Part shown: positions 24,537 through 33,703 of the stretch, one piece after another
Numbering within the stretch: the stretch's first letter is position 1
Layout: each line of letters starts with the position of its first letter
Assembly: GCA_026552855.1 (NCBI GenBank)
Contig: JAPMTX010000152.1
Coordinates: 1 to 38,582 of the forward strand
Origin: Candidatus Methanoperedens sp.
GTDB lineage: Archaea > Halobacteriota > Methanosarcinia > Methanosarcinales > Methanoperedenaceae
Reading direction: 5' to 3'
Length of the DNA: 38,582 nt
Notes under the pieces: model-generated
Database searches by the model: none
Told to the model about the DNA's origin: nothing
Seen by the model: only the letters and a program-made list of their open reading frames with translations
Made by a program: the position numbers and the translations under genes

Positions 24537-24567
24537 AGAATATTTAAACTTTTCTGAATAATCAGAA
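24537..24567 (-). promoter_or_regulatory. TATA box and palindromic operator-like site of the AbrB-arsM operon
   Basis: On the minus strand a TATA-like TTTAAATA lies at about 24540-24547, some 35 bp before the ATG at 24505. Immediately upstream of it is TTCTGA-ATAA-TCAGAA (24552-24567), an inverted repeat with 6-bp arms. Further TCTGAG and TTCAGAA half-site-like words flank it. A regulator could bind next to the TATA box. The regulator is unknown. Confidence 0.45.
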
Positions 24568-24888
24568 TAATCTGAGAATATTGATTGCATTATCTTTTGT
24601 CCAAGGCGTTTCAATTGTTTTAATAAAAACACTCTCACCTTGCTCTTACTATAAACTGGAGCGGCGACCGTCTCTGGGCACCGAGCCGCTTTCATGGTTC
24701 TGTGAGAATGGATGTGATGTAGTTAGCAGGTATATTGAACCACAGGATTTACATCATGCAGAAACGCTATGTACAGGCTTCGTATATTTGTACGGAGTTT
24801 GTGACTTAACCTCAGCATCATCCATACATAATTATTTATGTGCAAATGCAATATATAAAATTCAAAGCCTCAGTAATCGGGTGCTAAA
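24568..24888. other. Intergenic region (about 320 bp)
   Basis: No supported gene. Toward the right, ATATATAAAA (24851-24860) is a TATA-like promoter for the antitoxin-like gene. GGGTG (24879-24883) is a weak ribosome-binding site. The middle part (24650-24800) is richer in G+C than its flanks but encodes nothing I recognise. Confidence 0.5.
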
Positions 24889-25092
24889 ATGCAAAAACTC
24901 CGGGTAGATAAAAAGATCAAAGCGCTTGAAGAGCAGATCGAGTTACTCAAATCTTTTATTTCTAAAAAGGAGCCGTTGATAACTGTAGAAGATTACAGGA
25001 AGTATCTCGCCAAAACCAAAAAGGCAGTTGTAGAATCTATAGAGCCTACCGAATACATTAGAAAAACCAGAATAAAAGGTGAATTTTATTGA
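24889..25092 (+). CDS. Small antitoxin-like protein (partner of a PIN toxin)
   Basis: This 67-residue, highly charged protein has an N-terminal helix-heavy region (VDKKIKALEEQIELLKSF, likely coiled coil) and a C-terminal tail ending in IRKTRIKGEFY. No DNA-binding domain is recognisable. It is called antitoxin-like only because the next frame overlaps its stop by 4 nt and begins like a PIN-domain VapC toxin. The gene has its own TATA-like element at 24851-24860. With its toxin truncated, it may be a relic. Confidence 0.5.
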   Translation: MQKLRVDKKIKALEEQIELLKSFISKKEPLITVEDYRKYLAKTKKAVVESIEPTEYIRKTRIKGEFY

Positions 25093-25193
25093 AACTGATT
25101 CTAGATTCTGATGTCCTGGTTCACGCTCTTCGCTTTCCAAAAGATAAAACACAAACCCTCATGCGCCAGTATTCCCCGCTGTTTCACGCCTGA
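25089..25193 (+). pseudogene. Truncated PIN-domain (VapC-like) toxin remnant
   Basis: The reading frame from TTG 25089 begins LKLILDSDVLVHALRF, matching the start of PIN-domain ribonucleases, including the first catalytic Asp (LDSDVL). It ends after 34 codons, where about 130 are expected. The last bases overlap the 3' end of the convergent acyl-CoA synthetase gene, so the rest of the toxin is missing rather than shifted. The remaining acidic residues are lost and it cannot be active. Confidence 0.6.
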
Positions 25194-27244
25194 ACCCGCT
25201 GCTCGCCGCGTATGCTGAGCGCCTTCCCCACAACATCGAAAGCCTCCTCAAGCTCGGCAAAATTCGGTATTGTATTCTTTCTCAGGATATGCACGCCGCT
25301 CTTCATGCTATTGCCTCCGAGCAGGCATCCGACTATCATTTTATGGGTATGGTTCGAGAACCTGACGATCTCCTGCGCCAGTTGTCTTGAATCCAGTACG
25401 CTGGAAGGCACTGCAATGACGAACGTGATATCCCATTTATCCTGGTTGCGGACCATCACATCAAACACGCGCGCGTACCTGTCTGCCCCCGCATCCCCGA
25501 CTATGTCCATCGGGTTCTCGTGGCTCCACTCAGGCGTCAGGAAAGAGTTCAGCTCATCCATCAGGTCTTTCGGGAGGTCTACGAGCTCAACGCCGTACTT
25601 CTCAGCGTAATCCGTTGAGAGTACAGCAAAGCCTCCTGCATTTGTTATGACGACGGCTCTATTCCCCTTGGGGTATTCCTCGGAAGCAAGCAGTTCACCC
25701 ACCTGGAAAGCCTCTCTCAGGGAATGGGTAGCAATAACTCCTGATTGTTTGAATGCTGCCATGTACACATTGTAGCTCCCTGCAAGAGCACCGGTATGGG
25801 ACGAGGCTGCCTTCTGCCCTCTCTTCGAAGACCCTGATTTTATCGCTACTATCGGCTTTTTCTCCGATACTTCACCTGCAACTTTCATGAACAATCTGCC
25901 GTTTTTTATTTCCTCGATGTAGAGGACAATGGCTCTTGTATCCTTATCATCCCTTGCAAATTTCATGAACTCATTAAAACCAAGGTCAGCCTGGTTTCCT
26001 ACGCTTATGACCGCGGAAAGCCCTATCTCCACATCTTCCTTCAGGCTCCAGTCTACTACTGTAGTAATGATAGCGCCGCTCTGCGAAATAAACGCCAGGT
26101 CTCCGGGTTTCGGGTTTGCAGGGTCAAAGGTGGCATTTATCCCCTTATGCGGCAGGATAAGCCCGAGGCAGTTCGGACCTATAATCCTGATGCCGTATTT
26201 TTGCGCTATCCCTGAAACTTTATCCTGGAGAGCCGCCCCCTCCTTTCCTATCTCTTTGAAACCCGCAGTTATAATAACAGCCAGCTTTACGCCCTTTTTA
26301 CCAGCCTCTTCCATGATCTCCGGTACTACTGCGGCGGGTACTGTAACAACTATCATATCTACCGTATCAGGGATGGAAATCAGGTCAGGATAGACCTTGT
26401 GCCTGAGTATCTCTTCCCTCTTCGGGTTCACGGCATATAATTTTCCGGGAAAATCCAGCAGGTTCCTGAAAACCGCATAGCCGACTTTATTTGGGTTGGA
26501 TGATGCACCAATAACAGCAATGGAACCGGGATAAAAGACCTCCGTCGGGACCCCGGTCTGCGGTTTTTCCTCGTGTTTAACCTCCCCCTCGGTCTCATAA
26601 ATCCTTGCATCGACGGCGCAAGCCCCTTTTTCGTACAATATCAGGGGATTAATATCAAATTCAACCAGTTTATCGCTCTCACAAAAAAGCCTTGATACAT
26701 TATTGATGACCTGCACAAGTTCCTTCTCATCCTTGGGCGGCTCACCCCTGTATCCCTTTATCAGAGCGTATCCTTTTATCTCCCGTATCATCTTTTCTAT
26801 TTCATCAGTCCTGATGGGAAGCACCTTTATTGAGACATCCTTCAGGAATTCTACGAGTGTACCTCCAAGCCCGAAAGTGATGACCTTTCCGAAGGAGGGG
26901 TCTATTCTCCCGCCTACTATGAGTTCCAGCCCGTGAGGCATGTCTTTTTCTATGATTATTCCGGTTATCTCAGCCTCTGGAACTTTTTCCCTGACATTCT
27001 TTAATATCTTATCGTATGCTCTTCTTACTTCCTCATTATTCCTTATCCCTGTTACGACCCCACCCACATCACTTTTGTGAACGACCTGGGGAGAGATTAT
27101 CTTGGCTACCACAGGATAGCCCATCTTATCTGCGGTCTTTACAGCCTCATCCGCACTCTTTACTATCGTGTTCTCAGGGGTCGGAATACCATATTTCTTC
27201 AGAAGCTCGTATCCCTCAGCCTCGCTCAGCAGTTTCTTTTCCAT
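25184..27244 (-). CDS. acd: Acetyl-CoA (acyl-CoA) synthetase, ADP-forming, fused beta-alpha subunits
   Basis: The enzyme converts acetyl-CoA (or another acyl-CoA), ADP and Pi to the acid, CoA and ATP, the archaeal substrate-level phosphorylation step. The 686-residue protein has the ATP-grasp beta part first (about 1-225, with PVVAKIISPQVVHKSDVGGV carrying the phosphate-relay His56) and then the CoA-binding alpha part (about 235-686), with SIAVIGASSNPNKVGY, IIGPNCLGL, AFISQSGA and SSHTGALAG, where His483 is the likely phospho-histidine. The beta-alpha order in one chain is one of several known arrangements. The length is complete. Acyl specificity is not readable from sequence. ATG 27244 is consistent with the family start. 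Confidence 0.9.
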   Translation of the reverse strand: MEKKLLSEAEGYELLKKYGIPTPENTIVKSADEAVKTADKMGYPVVAKIISPQVVHKSDVGGVVTGIRNNEEVRRAYDKILKNVREKVPEAEITGIIIEKDMPHGLELIVGGRIDPSFGKVITFGLGGTLVEFLKDVSIKVLPIRTDEIEKMIREIKGYALIKGYRGEPPKDEKELVQVINNVSRLFCESDKLVEFDINPLILYEKGACAVDARIYETEGEVKHEEKPQTGVPTEVFYPGSIAVIGASSNPNKVGYAVFRNLLDFPGKLYAVNPKREEILRHKVYPDLISIPDTVDMIVVTVPAAVVPEIMEEAGKKGVKLAVIITAGFKEIGKEGAALQDKVSGIAQKYGIRIIGPNCLGLILPHKGINATFDPANPKPGDLAFISQSGAIITTVVDWSLKEDVEIGLSAVISVGNQADLGFNEFMKFARDDKDTRAIVLYIEEIKNGRLFMKVAGEVSEKKPIVAIKSGSSKRGQKAASSHTGALAGSYNVYMAAFKQSGVIATHSLREAFQVGELLASEEYPKGNRAVVITNAGGFAVLSTDYAEKYGVELVDLPKDLMDELNSFLTPEWSHENPMDIVGDAGADRYARVFDVMVRNQDKWDITFVIAVPSSVLDSRQLAQEIVRFSNHTHKMIVGCLLGGNSMKSGVHILRKNTIPNFAELEEAFDVVGKALSIRGEQRVQA

Positions 27245-27306
27245 AATTCACTCCTCCAATTTTAGGGTTATCTTTCACTCACATAAAGCTTTTCAATTCA
27301 TTGCAT

Positions 27307-29772
27307 CTATAGTTTGAACTTAGCCTCTTCCATCTCGATCTGACTCTCCAGCCGCTTGTGGAAAAATATCTTTATGAAATCTGTTATTATAAAGGCGACA
27401 AGTGCCCACCCCCATACCAGTCCAGCCAGCCACCATCCGAGCGGGCTCATGAAAATGCCGTATACAGCAAGTAACGTTGCAGCAAGCTGGGTAGTTTCTG
27501 TCGTTCCGAACAGTATTTTAGCTGGATACGGCGGCGTCCATGCATGGCGTGCCTCGCCAACGCGCGTCAGGTAGATGGTCATGTGACCTGCGGCAGCAAG
27601 TTTCAGGAACATGAGTGTCTGGATCGTGTGTCTCTCCAGGTGCAGCACGCGGTCGGCTACAAAGAACAGGCTGAAACTTGATACGACCCCGATTATGCCA
27701 AGCACAGTTGCAATTGTCAGCACCTTGCGCATTTCCCAGCCTGAAGGTCTTTTGAGCGGCTTAGTGTTATCATAGGCTATCGTCATTATAGGCAGGTCGT
27801 TCAGCAGGGACAGGATGACTATCATCACTGCGGTCAGCGGATAGAAGTTGAAGACGATAATGGCAAGCGTCAGGAATATCAGCACACGGATGGTCTCGGC
27901 TATGCGGTACGTGGCATAGCTGTTCATGCGCCTGAATATTTTGTGGCTCGTCTTGATTGCATCGATTATGACAGAGAGCCCTGGCTTTGTGAGCACAATT
28001 GCGGCAGCAGATTTGGCTGCATCGGTTGCGCCTGCGACAGCGATTCCTGCATCCGCCTTTTTCAGCGCTGGAGCATCGTTCACTCCGTCCCCTGTCATCC
28101 CTACGATATGTTCCTTTTTCTGGAGCAGTTCAACAATGCGGTATTTGTGCTCCGGGAAAACCTCGGCAAAACCATCAGCCTTTTCGACTGCGTTCTCTGC
28201 CTCTTTATCAGGTTTATCCATAAAGGCTGAGGAAGTCAGGATATTGGTGCCCATGTGTACCTGCGCTGCTATGTTCTTGGCTATGGCGATGTGGTCACCA
28301 GTGACCATTTTTATATCAACGCCCATGGATTGCGCTGTTCTTATGACCTGCGCCGAATCCTCGCGCGGCGAATCAGCAATACCAAGAAGTCCTATGTACT
28401 GCCACTTTCCTTGCTCATCTGTCCTGGCTGCTCCGAGAGGACGATGTCCCTTTTTAGCAAAATCATCCACGATTTCGTTAACTTTAGATTCAACATCCCT
28501 ATTTCCCACAAGCGCCATAATAGACTGTGGCGCTCCTTTGGATACTTTGTATTTTTTACCATCAGGACCCGTTACTGTGGCTTCAGTGCGTTTTATAACA
28601 GGGTCAAATGGTTTAAACTCTGATACCTTATACGTACTGCGCTTCTCTACAAGCTCCTTTTTGGTTTTGAATTTATCTATAACCGCATTATCGATGGGAT
28701 CCTGGTCTTCCTCTCTGGATGCCAGGGTCGCGATCAGCAGCATATCATCCTCTTTGAGCCCCTCAAAGGTTCTAACTTCTGCAATAGACAACTGGTTCTT
28801 AGTTATAGTGCCTGTTTTATCCGCGCATAAAACATCCATGCCTGCCATTTCCTCTATGGCTACAAGTCTGCTGACAATAGCTTCCTTTTTAGCAAGAGCG
28901 ATAGCTCCTATTGCCATAGTAACCGATAAGACGGCAGGCAGCGCGACAGGTATGGCTGCGATTGTCAGGACAAGCACGAACTGAAGTGTCTCAAGTACGC
29001 CTTCATGTCGATAAAGTGCAAGAACGAATATTATCGCTACAAGTACGACATCTATCCGGATGAGGTAATCGCCTATTCGCAGTATTGCCTTCTGCAAATG
29101 GCTGACAGCTTTTGCTTCCTGTACGAGCTGGGCGGTCTTACCAAAGTATGTATTCATCCCCGTAGTAACTACAAGCCCGTTCATTTCTCCTTTCTTGGCT
29201 AAGGAACCTGAGTACGCGATATCGTTAACGTGCTTTTCCACGGGCTGGGATTCCCCTGTCAGTGCGGATTCATCAGCCAGCAGGTAGTCCCCTTCTATGA
29301 GTTTGATATCGGCTGGGATTACCTCACCAGGGCGCACCCGCACTATATCCCCTGGAACAAGTTCCCTGGCAGAAATCTGCTGCCACTTACCATCTCTCAG
29401 AACCCGCGCCTTCAACGCAAGCTTTTTCTTTAATAACTCAATGGCATTTTGAGCCTTATTCTCCTGCCAGAATCCCACGACCGCATTTATCAGCAGCAGC
29501 GCAACAATTATAGCGAAATCTTCCCAGTGGCGGATGAGCGCGGACAGGATAATTGCGACCTCTATCATCCAGGGTATCGGTCCCCAGAAATATTTTAAAA
29601 ATTTAGCAAGTTTACTCTCTTTCTTTCTGGTGATCTCATTAGGACCGTACTGCCCAAGACGCTTCTCTGCTTCCTGGGATGAGATGCCGTTTTTGCCGGA
29701 TGAGAGTTTCTTAAATAGATCATCTATAGATGTCTTTTTTGCCTCATCAGTAGTCACCTTGATCTGGTTCAT
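27307..29772 (-). CDS. P-type H+-exporting ATPase (plasma-membrane type)
   Basis: This 821-residue ion pump resembles the fungal and plant PMA-type proton ATPases also found in some archaea. It shows the actuator motif TGES (172-175), membrane PVALP (275-279), phosphorylation motif DKTGTIT (Asp318), nucleotide-binding SKGAPQ, and hinge MTGDGVNDAPALKKADAGIAV. The compact N-terminus (cation-transporter N-domain at about 15-60, then SGLI-like first helices) and absence of metal-binding CxxC domains argue against a heavy-metal pump. About ten membrane helices are expected. Proton transport is inferred from family; direction and physiological role are not visible. It lies 62 bp upstream of acd on the same strand. 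Confidence 0.88.
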   Translation of the reverse strand: MNQIKVTTDEAKKTSIDDLFKKLSSGKNGISSQEAEKRLGQYGPNEITRKKESKLAKFLKYFWGPIPWMIEVAIILSALIRHWEDFAIIVALLLINAVVGFWQENKAQNAIELLKKKLALKARVLRDGKWQQISARELVPGDIVRVRPGEVIPADIKLIEGDYLLADESALTGESQPVEKHVNDIAYSGSLAKKGEMNGLVVTTGMNTYFGKTAQLVQEAKAVSHLQKAILRIGDYLIRIDVVLVAIIFVLALYRHEGVLETLQFVLVLTIAAIPVALPAVLSVTMAIGAIALAKKEAIVSRLVAIEEMAGMDVLCADKTGTITKNQLSIAEVRTFEGLKEDDMLLIATLASREEDQDPIDNAVIDKFKTKKELVEKRSTYKVSEFKPFDPVIKRTEATVTGPDGKKYKVSKGAPQSIMALVGNRDVESKVNEIVDDFAKKGHRPLGAARTDEQGKWQYIGLLGIADSPREDSAQVIRTAQSMGVDIKMVTGDHIAIAKNIAAQVHMGTNILTSSAFMDKPDKEAENAVEKADGFAEVFPEHKYRIVELLQKKEHIVGMTGDGVNDAPALKKADAGIAVAGATDAAKSAAAIVLTKPGLSVIIDAIKTSHKIFRRMNSYATYRIAETIRVLIFLTLAIIVFNFYPLTAVMIVILSLLNDLPIMTIAYDNTKPLKRPSGWEMRKVLTIATVLGIIGVVSSFSLFFVADRVLHLERHTIQTLMFLKLAAAGHMTIYLTRVGEARHAWTPPYPAKILFGTTETTQLAATLLAVYGIFMSPLGWWLAGLVWGWALVAFIITDFIKIFFHKRLESQIEMEEAKFKL

Positions 29773-30132
29773 GATATATTTGAACTCCCTGTAATCCGAC
29801 GGAATCTTGTGGAATAGAGTTGGTGTATCAGTAAAGTGAACAGAGTATGGTTGGCAGATGCTACCAGCCGATACCTGTTACCCCCATAGCCCTCTACATA
29901 ATACACGTACCAACAATGTATTTGCAATTGATATTACTTAAACCAGACGTCCTGCAAGCTTTACCGATGCCACGTAAAACCTACAATGGAGTCCGTTAAT
30001 ATTTGCTATACGAATAAAGAATAATATAAGCTTAAATGCTAAATCCAGCAATGGTAACTAGCCCTTGATAAATCGGGGTTCACAGTAACCCTTAAATCCA
30101 GTAATCTAAATACTACTCTTTGAGGGGTTAAT
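29773..30132. other. Intergenic region between divergent genes (360 bp)
   Basis: It holds the promoters of the leftward ATPase and the rightward radical SAM gene. TTTAAGTA-like sequence near 29937 is a weak leftward TATA candidate. CTAAATACTAC near 30107-30116 is a rightward one. Two short similar words, AAATCCAGCAATGG (about 30041) and AAATCCAGTAATCT (about 30095), occur 54 bp apart and might be half-sites. No small precursor-peptide gene is evident. Confidence 0.4.
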
Positions 30133-31560
30133 TTGGCTAGAGAAAATATTGATGATATAAGCATTTTTCTTGCTGTTGAGTGTTCCCTTGGCAATCCACT
30201 TAGCAGATTTATTATCAACAGGTTATCAAAAAAGAAAAATGGAACAAGCATTCTTGAGGAATCATTGAAGTACTACTGCGGTATCGGCGAATCCTCTTTT
30301 ATAAAAAAGCTCAAAACTGCTCCGCTGTGTACCCTGCTCGGAATCGGTCGCAAGATGTTTGGCGCTGATAAAGAGGCTATGCGTGAGTATTTCAGCGACC
30401 CTGTGGCGAGGAGAGGGCTGATCAACGTTATGCGCAGCATCGGGAAATACGGGGTTAAAAGACCTTTCAGGCTTGTTGCCCCTTTCCTTGTAGTATGGAA
30501 CTATATAAGCGCCTGCAACCTGCGCTGCCAGCACTGCTACCAGGGCGCAGCAAAGCCGCTTCCTGATGAGCTCGACCTTGATGAGAAGCTGGATGTTATT
30601 GATCAACTGGTAAAGAACGATGTGGTCGCGCTGGCTTTCTCAGGAGGTGAACCTCTTATGGCGCCTGATTTTTTCGAAGTGGCATCCTATGCATCCGGGA
30701 AAAACCTGTACGTGAGCCTTGCCACCAACGGGACGCTTCTTACGGAAGAAGTGGCTGACCGCCTCGTAGAGTGCGGTGTTAAGTACCTTGAAATAAGCCT
30801 CGATGCTGCAACGCCGAAGGTACACGACTGCTTCAGGGGTGCTTCTGGTGCATGGAACAGGACAGTGGACGGGATAAAAAATGCAGTCTCGCACGATGAG
30901 CTTTTTGTGTGCATTGCCTCTACCATAACAGGACGCAATTTCAAAGAGCTGGAGGCTCTTATCGACCTCGCGGGCGAACTTGGAACAAAACGGTTCCTCG
31001 CTTTTAACTTCATCCCGACCGGGAACGCAGTGAATATCAGGGAGGCTGACCTTACACCTGCAATGAGGGAGGAGCTTTTAGAGACCCTGTACCGGCGGCT
31101 TAAAAGCGGAGGTGTGGAAGTGATGACCACAGCGCCTCAGTTCTCAAGGGTATGCATGAGCAAATCGAAGGACATTATTGCAGCAGCGCATTTCGGCACA
31201 GGTGAGGCGGGCAACAAGATGAGCACACTTGCAGGCTTCATCGGAGGCTGCGGTGCTGGGCGGCTGTACTGTGCCATTCAGCCAAACGGAATTGTTACTC
31301 CATGCGTGTACATGCCCATCGAGGTTGGCGACCTGCGGACAGAGAACTTCGCAGATATATGGGAAAAATCCGATACTCTAAAAGCGCTGCGAAGAAGGGA
31401 TAAACTCATCGGGAACTGCAGTAAATGCGACTTTAAGAACGTATGCGGCGGGTGCAGGGCGCGGGCGTATGCTTATACAGGTAATATTAACGGCTGTGAT
31501 CCCGGATGCATCAGGAACAGCGCAGCTTATGAGAAAATAAGAAATAGCCATACGGGATAG
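30133..31560 (+). CDS. Radical SAM/SPASM protein with unusual N-terminal domain
   Basis: This 475-residue enzyme has the radical SAM cluster motif CNLRCQHCY at residues 128-136 and FSGGEPLM. The C-terminal SPASM-like region carries many Cys: GGCGAGRLYC, PCVYMP, then NCSKCDFKNVCGGCRARA and GCDPGC, consistent with one or two auxiliary 4Fe-4S clusters. About 115 residues precede the barrel and resemble no domain I know. The core is similar to heme-biosynthesis and peptide-modifying radical SAM/SPASM enzymes (AhbC, AhbD, NirJ-like), but substrate cannot be assigned. TTG 30133 has GAGGGG 6-10 nt upstream. No obvious partner gene or precursor peptide adjoins it. Confidence 0.78.
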   Translation: MARENIDDISIFLAVECSLGNPLSRFIINRLSKKKNGTSILEESLKYYCGIGESSFIKKLKTAPLCTLLGIGRKMFGADKEAMREYFSDPVARRGLINVMRSIGKYGVKRPFRLVAPFLVVWNYISACNLRCQHCYQGAAKPLPDELDLDEKLDVIDQLVKNDVVALAFSGGEPLMAPDFFEVASYASGKNLYVSLATNGTLLTEEVADRLVECGVKYLEISLDAATPKVHDCFRGASGAWNRTVDGIKNAVSHDELFVCIASTITGRNFKELEALIDLAGELGTKRFLAFNFIPTGNAVNIREADLTPAMREELLETLYRRLKSGGVEVMTTAPQFSRVCMSKSKDIIAAAHFGTGEAGNKMSTLAGFIGGCGAGRLYCAIQPNGIVTPCVYMPIEVGDLRTENFADIWEKSDTLKALRRRDKLIGNCSKCDFKNVCGGCRARAYAYTGNINGCDPGCIRNSAAYEKIRNSHTG

Positions 31561-31580
31561 CTATACGGGATAAACAAAGC

Positions 31581-31837
31581 TCAATCGAATATATCCCCGC
31601 CCACAGATGTCAGCTTCAATTTCAGATAGAATTCAGGGTATTCTTCTTTCAGGCTTTTAATTATTTTATCGGTCAGCACCAGCAGTTTCACTTTTCTCCT
31701 GAGATCCGCCTCTAATTTTCTGATAATACTCTTCATCTCTGCTGCACCGATGCGTTTTTTCGGGTAAATCCACATCTCTATATCGCCCCCGGCTTATCCT
31801 TCCCCGAAACAAATGAGCCTTATATCCCAAGATTAAA
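31581..31837 (-). pseudogene. Nucleotidyltransferase (MNT-like) C-terminal remnant
   Basis: A 64-codon frame (ATG 31775) ends with YPEFYLKLKLTSVGGDIFD, a pattern recalled from the C-terminus of small archaeal nucleotidyltransferases (MNT type). Directly upstream the DNA reads, in mixed frames, LF-x-SGKDKPG then GGDIEMWIYPKK, resembling the G-S...DID-W/M active-site block, with an in-frame stop (TAA) and a frame change between. The N-terminus is missing, cut close to the tfs stop at 31843. I call it a decayed fragment; an intact small gene from 31775 is the alternative. Confidence 0.35.
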
Positions 31838-31842
31838 AATAT

Positions 31843-32145
31843 TCAGTTGTACTCTCTCCAGGTCTTACCGCACTTGGTGCACCTGAAGAACCGTACTTCG
31901 CTCTCATCAGCAGCGCGCAACTGTCGCAGCCACCAGTAGGCTGTATCGTTGCCGCAGTCCTCGCAAATAGCCCTTGTCGTGGGTAATCCCATTTCGCGCC
32001 CTTCCAGCACTGAGACCTCGCGCTCCTTTCGCTCCGTCTTTGAGACGAAGCCTCCTTTTATTTCTTTTTCGTACCCGCATTTCCTGCATTTAAAGATGTT
32101 CTTAGCGGGCATCATCATGCTCTTGCATTTTGGACAAAATTCCAT
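31843..32145 (-). CDS. tfs: Transcription elongation/cleavage factor S (TFIIS-like)
   Basis: TFS reactivates stalled archaeal RNA polymerase by stimulating transcript cleavage. The 100-residue protein has the N-terminal zinc ribbon FCPKCKS ... CRKCG and the C-terminal ribbon CEDCGND ... [11 protein letters not shown]. The acidic catalytic pair lies in LRAADESE, as in the RADE-type hairpin of TFIIS. ATG 32145 (MEFCPKCK) is used, since a GTG nine bases upstream is less typical. It overlaps the NUDIX gene by 44 nt, so expression is coupled with nudix and drg. Confidence 0.93.
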   Translation of the reverse strand: MEFCPKCKSMMMPAKNIFKCRKCGYEKEIKGGFVSKTERKEREVSVLEGREMGLPTTRAICEDCGNDTAYWWLRQLRAADESEVRFFRCTKCGKTWREYN

Positions 32146-32551
32146 TGATATCACTCTTAGCGTTTTCTATGATTTTATTATGATCGAATGCCAAACGGGG
32201 TATTTCGTTCATATCGAAAAGCCCTATATCCTTAGCATCAGAACCTGCCTTAAGTTTTCCGCTTCCCTTCGCGAGATAGCATATGGACACCGTATGCCCC
32301 CTGGGGTCGCGCGAAGGGTCAGAATACACGCCCAGGAGCTTGATAAGCTCTGTATCAAGCTCTATATCAAGCCCTGTCTCTTCCTTTGCCTCGCGCACGG
32401 CTGCTGATTCCACGGTTTCACCTACCTCAACGAACCCGCCAGGAAGGGCGAAGAAATCCTGAAACGGCGGGTTCTTGCGCTTTATAAGTACAATTTTTCC
32501 CTTATAGATTATCACTACATCTACGGTAAGGAGCGGTGTTACAGGCTTCAT
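32102..32551 (-). CDS. NUDIX hydrolase (ADP-ribose pyrophosphatase type)
   Basis: NUDIX enzymes cleave nucleoside diphosphates linked to another moiety. The 149-residue protein has a complete Nudix box [24 protein letters not shown] (positions about 39-62) with the catalytic Glu residues REAKEE, and [10 protein letters not shown] just before it. DFFALPGG and [18 protein letters not shown] are typical of ADP-ribose or nucleotide-clearing members. Substrate is not certain. ATG 32551 overlaps the drg stop by one base (TAATG), and the 3' end overlaps tfs. Confidence 0.85.
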   Translation of the reverse strand: MKPVTPLLTVDVVIIYKGKIVLIKRKNPPFQDFFALPGGFVEVGETVESAAVREAKEETGLDIELDTELIKLLGVYSDPSRDPRGHTVSICYLAKGSGKLKAGSDAKDIGLFDMNEIPRLAFDHNKIIENAKSDINGILSKMQEHDDAR

Positions 32552-33642
32552 TATCTCCTCAGTACTATGGTCAGGATGTCATTATCGTAGAGCAGGTGAT
32601 CAAGCCCTGCCCTTTGCCCCTCATGCTTCGCTGATGCGCCCCAGACCTGGGCGTACCTGAACCTGTTCCTGAAATCGCGGTGCAGGCGGTCGCATACGTC
32701 GCCGATGGTGGAGCCGTCCCTGATTATCAGGGGCTCGTCCATGTCGGCAGGTTTTCCCTGGGGCTTTAAGTATATCCTGATGAACCCGAGATTATCGAAT
32801 ATCAATTCTTTCAGTTCTTCGATATGAACCTTTTTATCAGCAGATATGAGCAGAGCATCCGGGAATCTCTCCCTGCATCCCCTGAGCGTGTATTTATCCG
32901 CAAGGTCGATCTTATTGATGACCACGACCGCAGGGATATATTTCCTGTTTGCCAGTATCACGTCTATTAACTGGTCTATGGTTATGTTCTCGCGAATGAC
33001 CACATTCGCGTTATGGATCCTGTATTCACCCAGTACGGTCTTTATCGTATCCTCGTCAAGTTCCAGATCTACCGTGCTGTTGACCGTGACCCCTCCCCTG
33101 GGCTTTTTCCTGATCGTGACATCGGGCGGTCTTGAATTTACGCGTATGCCCGCATCGTGCAGTTCCTCAAGAAGAACATTGTAGTGCACCATTTGAAACA
33201 CATCCAGCATTATCAATGCCAGGTCGGCGTTCCTTATTACAGCCAGCACTTCTTTTCCCCTGCCCCTGCCTGAGGCTGCGCCTTTCATGATGCCTGGCAC
33301 GTCCAGTATCTGTATCGTCGCGCCCTTGTATTCCATGGCTCCAGGCACCACGTCAAGGGTCGTGAACTCGTACGCCGCGACCTGGGACTGCGCTCCGGTA
33401 AGGCTGTTCAGGAGCGTGCTCTTGCCTACAGACGGGAAACCCACGAGTACAACTGAGGCATCCCCGGATTTCTTGACCGAGAACCCTTCTCCCCCGGATT
33501 TTGCAGAGGCTCTTTTTATGACCTCCTCCCGTAAGCGCGCAAGTTTCGCCTTAAGCCTGCCGATGTGACCTTCGGTAGCCTTGTTGTATTTTGTTCTGGA
33601 TATTTCTTCTTCAACTGCCTTTATCTCTTCTTCCAGTGCCAT
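32551..33642 (-). CDS. DRG-family (Obg-like) GTPase with C-terminal TGS domain
   Basis: Archaeal developmentally regulated GTP-binding protein homologue, of a family tied to ribosomes. The 363-residue protein starts with a coiled helix ([17 protein letters not shown]), then shows G1 GFPSVGKS (69-76), G2/G3 with LDVPGI and [10 protein letters not shown]4 NKIDLAD and a G5-like ISADKK. The C-terminal TGS domain ends [12 protein letters not shown]...LTIVLRR. ATG 33642 is chosen because it is the family start, though the frame remains open to 33783. A TTTTATAA element near 33681-33688 could be its TATA box on the minus strand. It begins the drg-nudix-tfs operon. Confidence 0.9.
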   Translation of the reverse strand: MALEEEIKAVEEEISRTKYNKATEGHIGRLKAKLARLREEVIKRASAKSGGEGFSVKKSGDASVVLVGFPSVGKSTLLNSLTGAQSQVAAYEFTTLDVVPGAMEYKGATIQILDVPGIMKGAASGRGRGKEVLAVIRNADLALIMLDVFQMVHYNVLLEELHDAGIRVNSRPPDVTIRKKPRGGVTVNSTVDLELDEDTIKTVLGEYRIHNANVVIRENITIDQLIDVILANRKYIPAVVVINKIDLADKYTLRGCRERFPDALLISADKKVHIEELKELIFDNLGFIRIYLKPQGKPADMDEPLIIRDGSTIGDVCDRLHRDFRNRFRYAQVWGASAKHEGQRAGLDHLLYDNDILTIVLRR

Positions 33643-33703
33643 CGGCTCTAATAGATATGGCAAGGCAAAAAGGATTTGGGTTATAAAAGCATTTCTGGAC
33701 TGG

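Noticed and set aside
24650-24800. Transposase remnant or IS element near the toxin relic
   Set aside because: No transposase motif, terminal inverted repeat or target duplication could be identified.
27926-28984. Long open frame (352 codons) on the plus strand within the P-type ATPase gene
   Set aside because: It is antisense to a well-conserved gene, with Ser/Ala-rich composition typical of a shadow frame, and shows no domain.
29773-30132. Precursor peptide gene for the radical SAM/SPASM enzyme
   Set aside because: No short frame with a ribosome-binding site and Cys- or core-peptide-like sequence was found on either strand.
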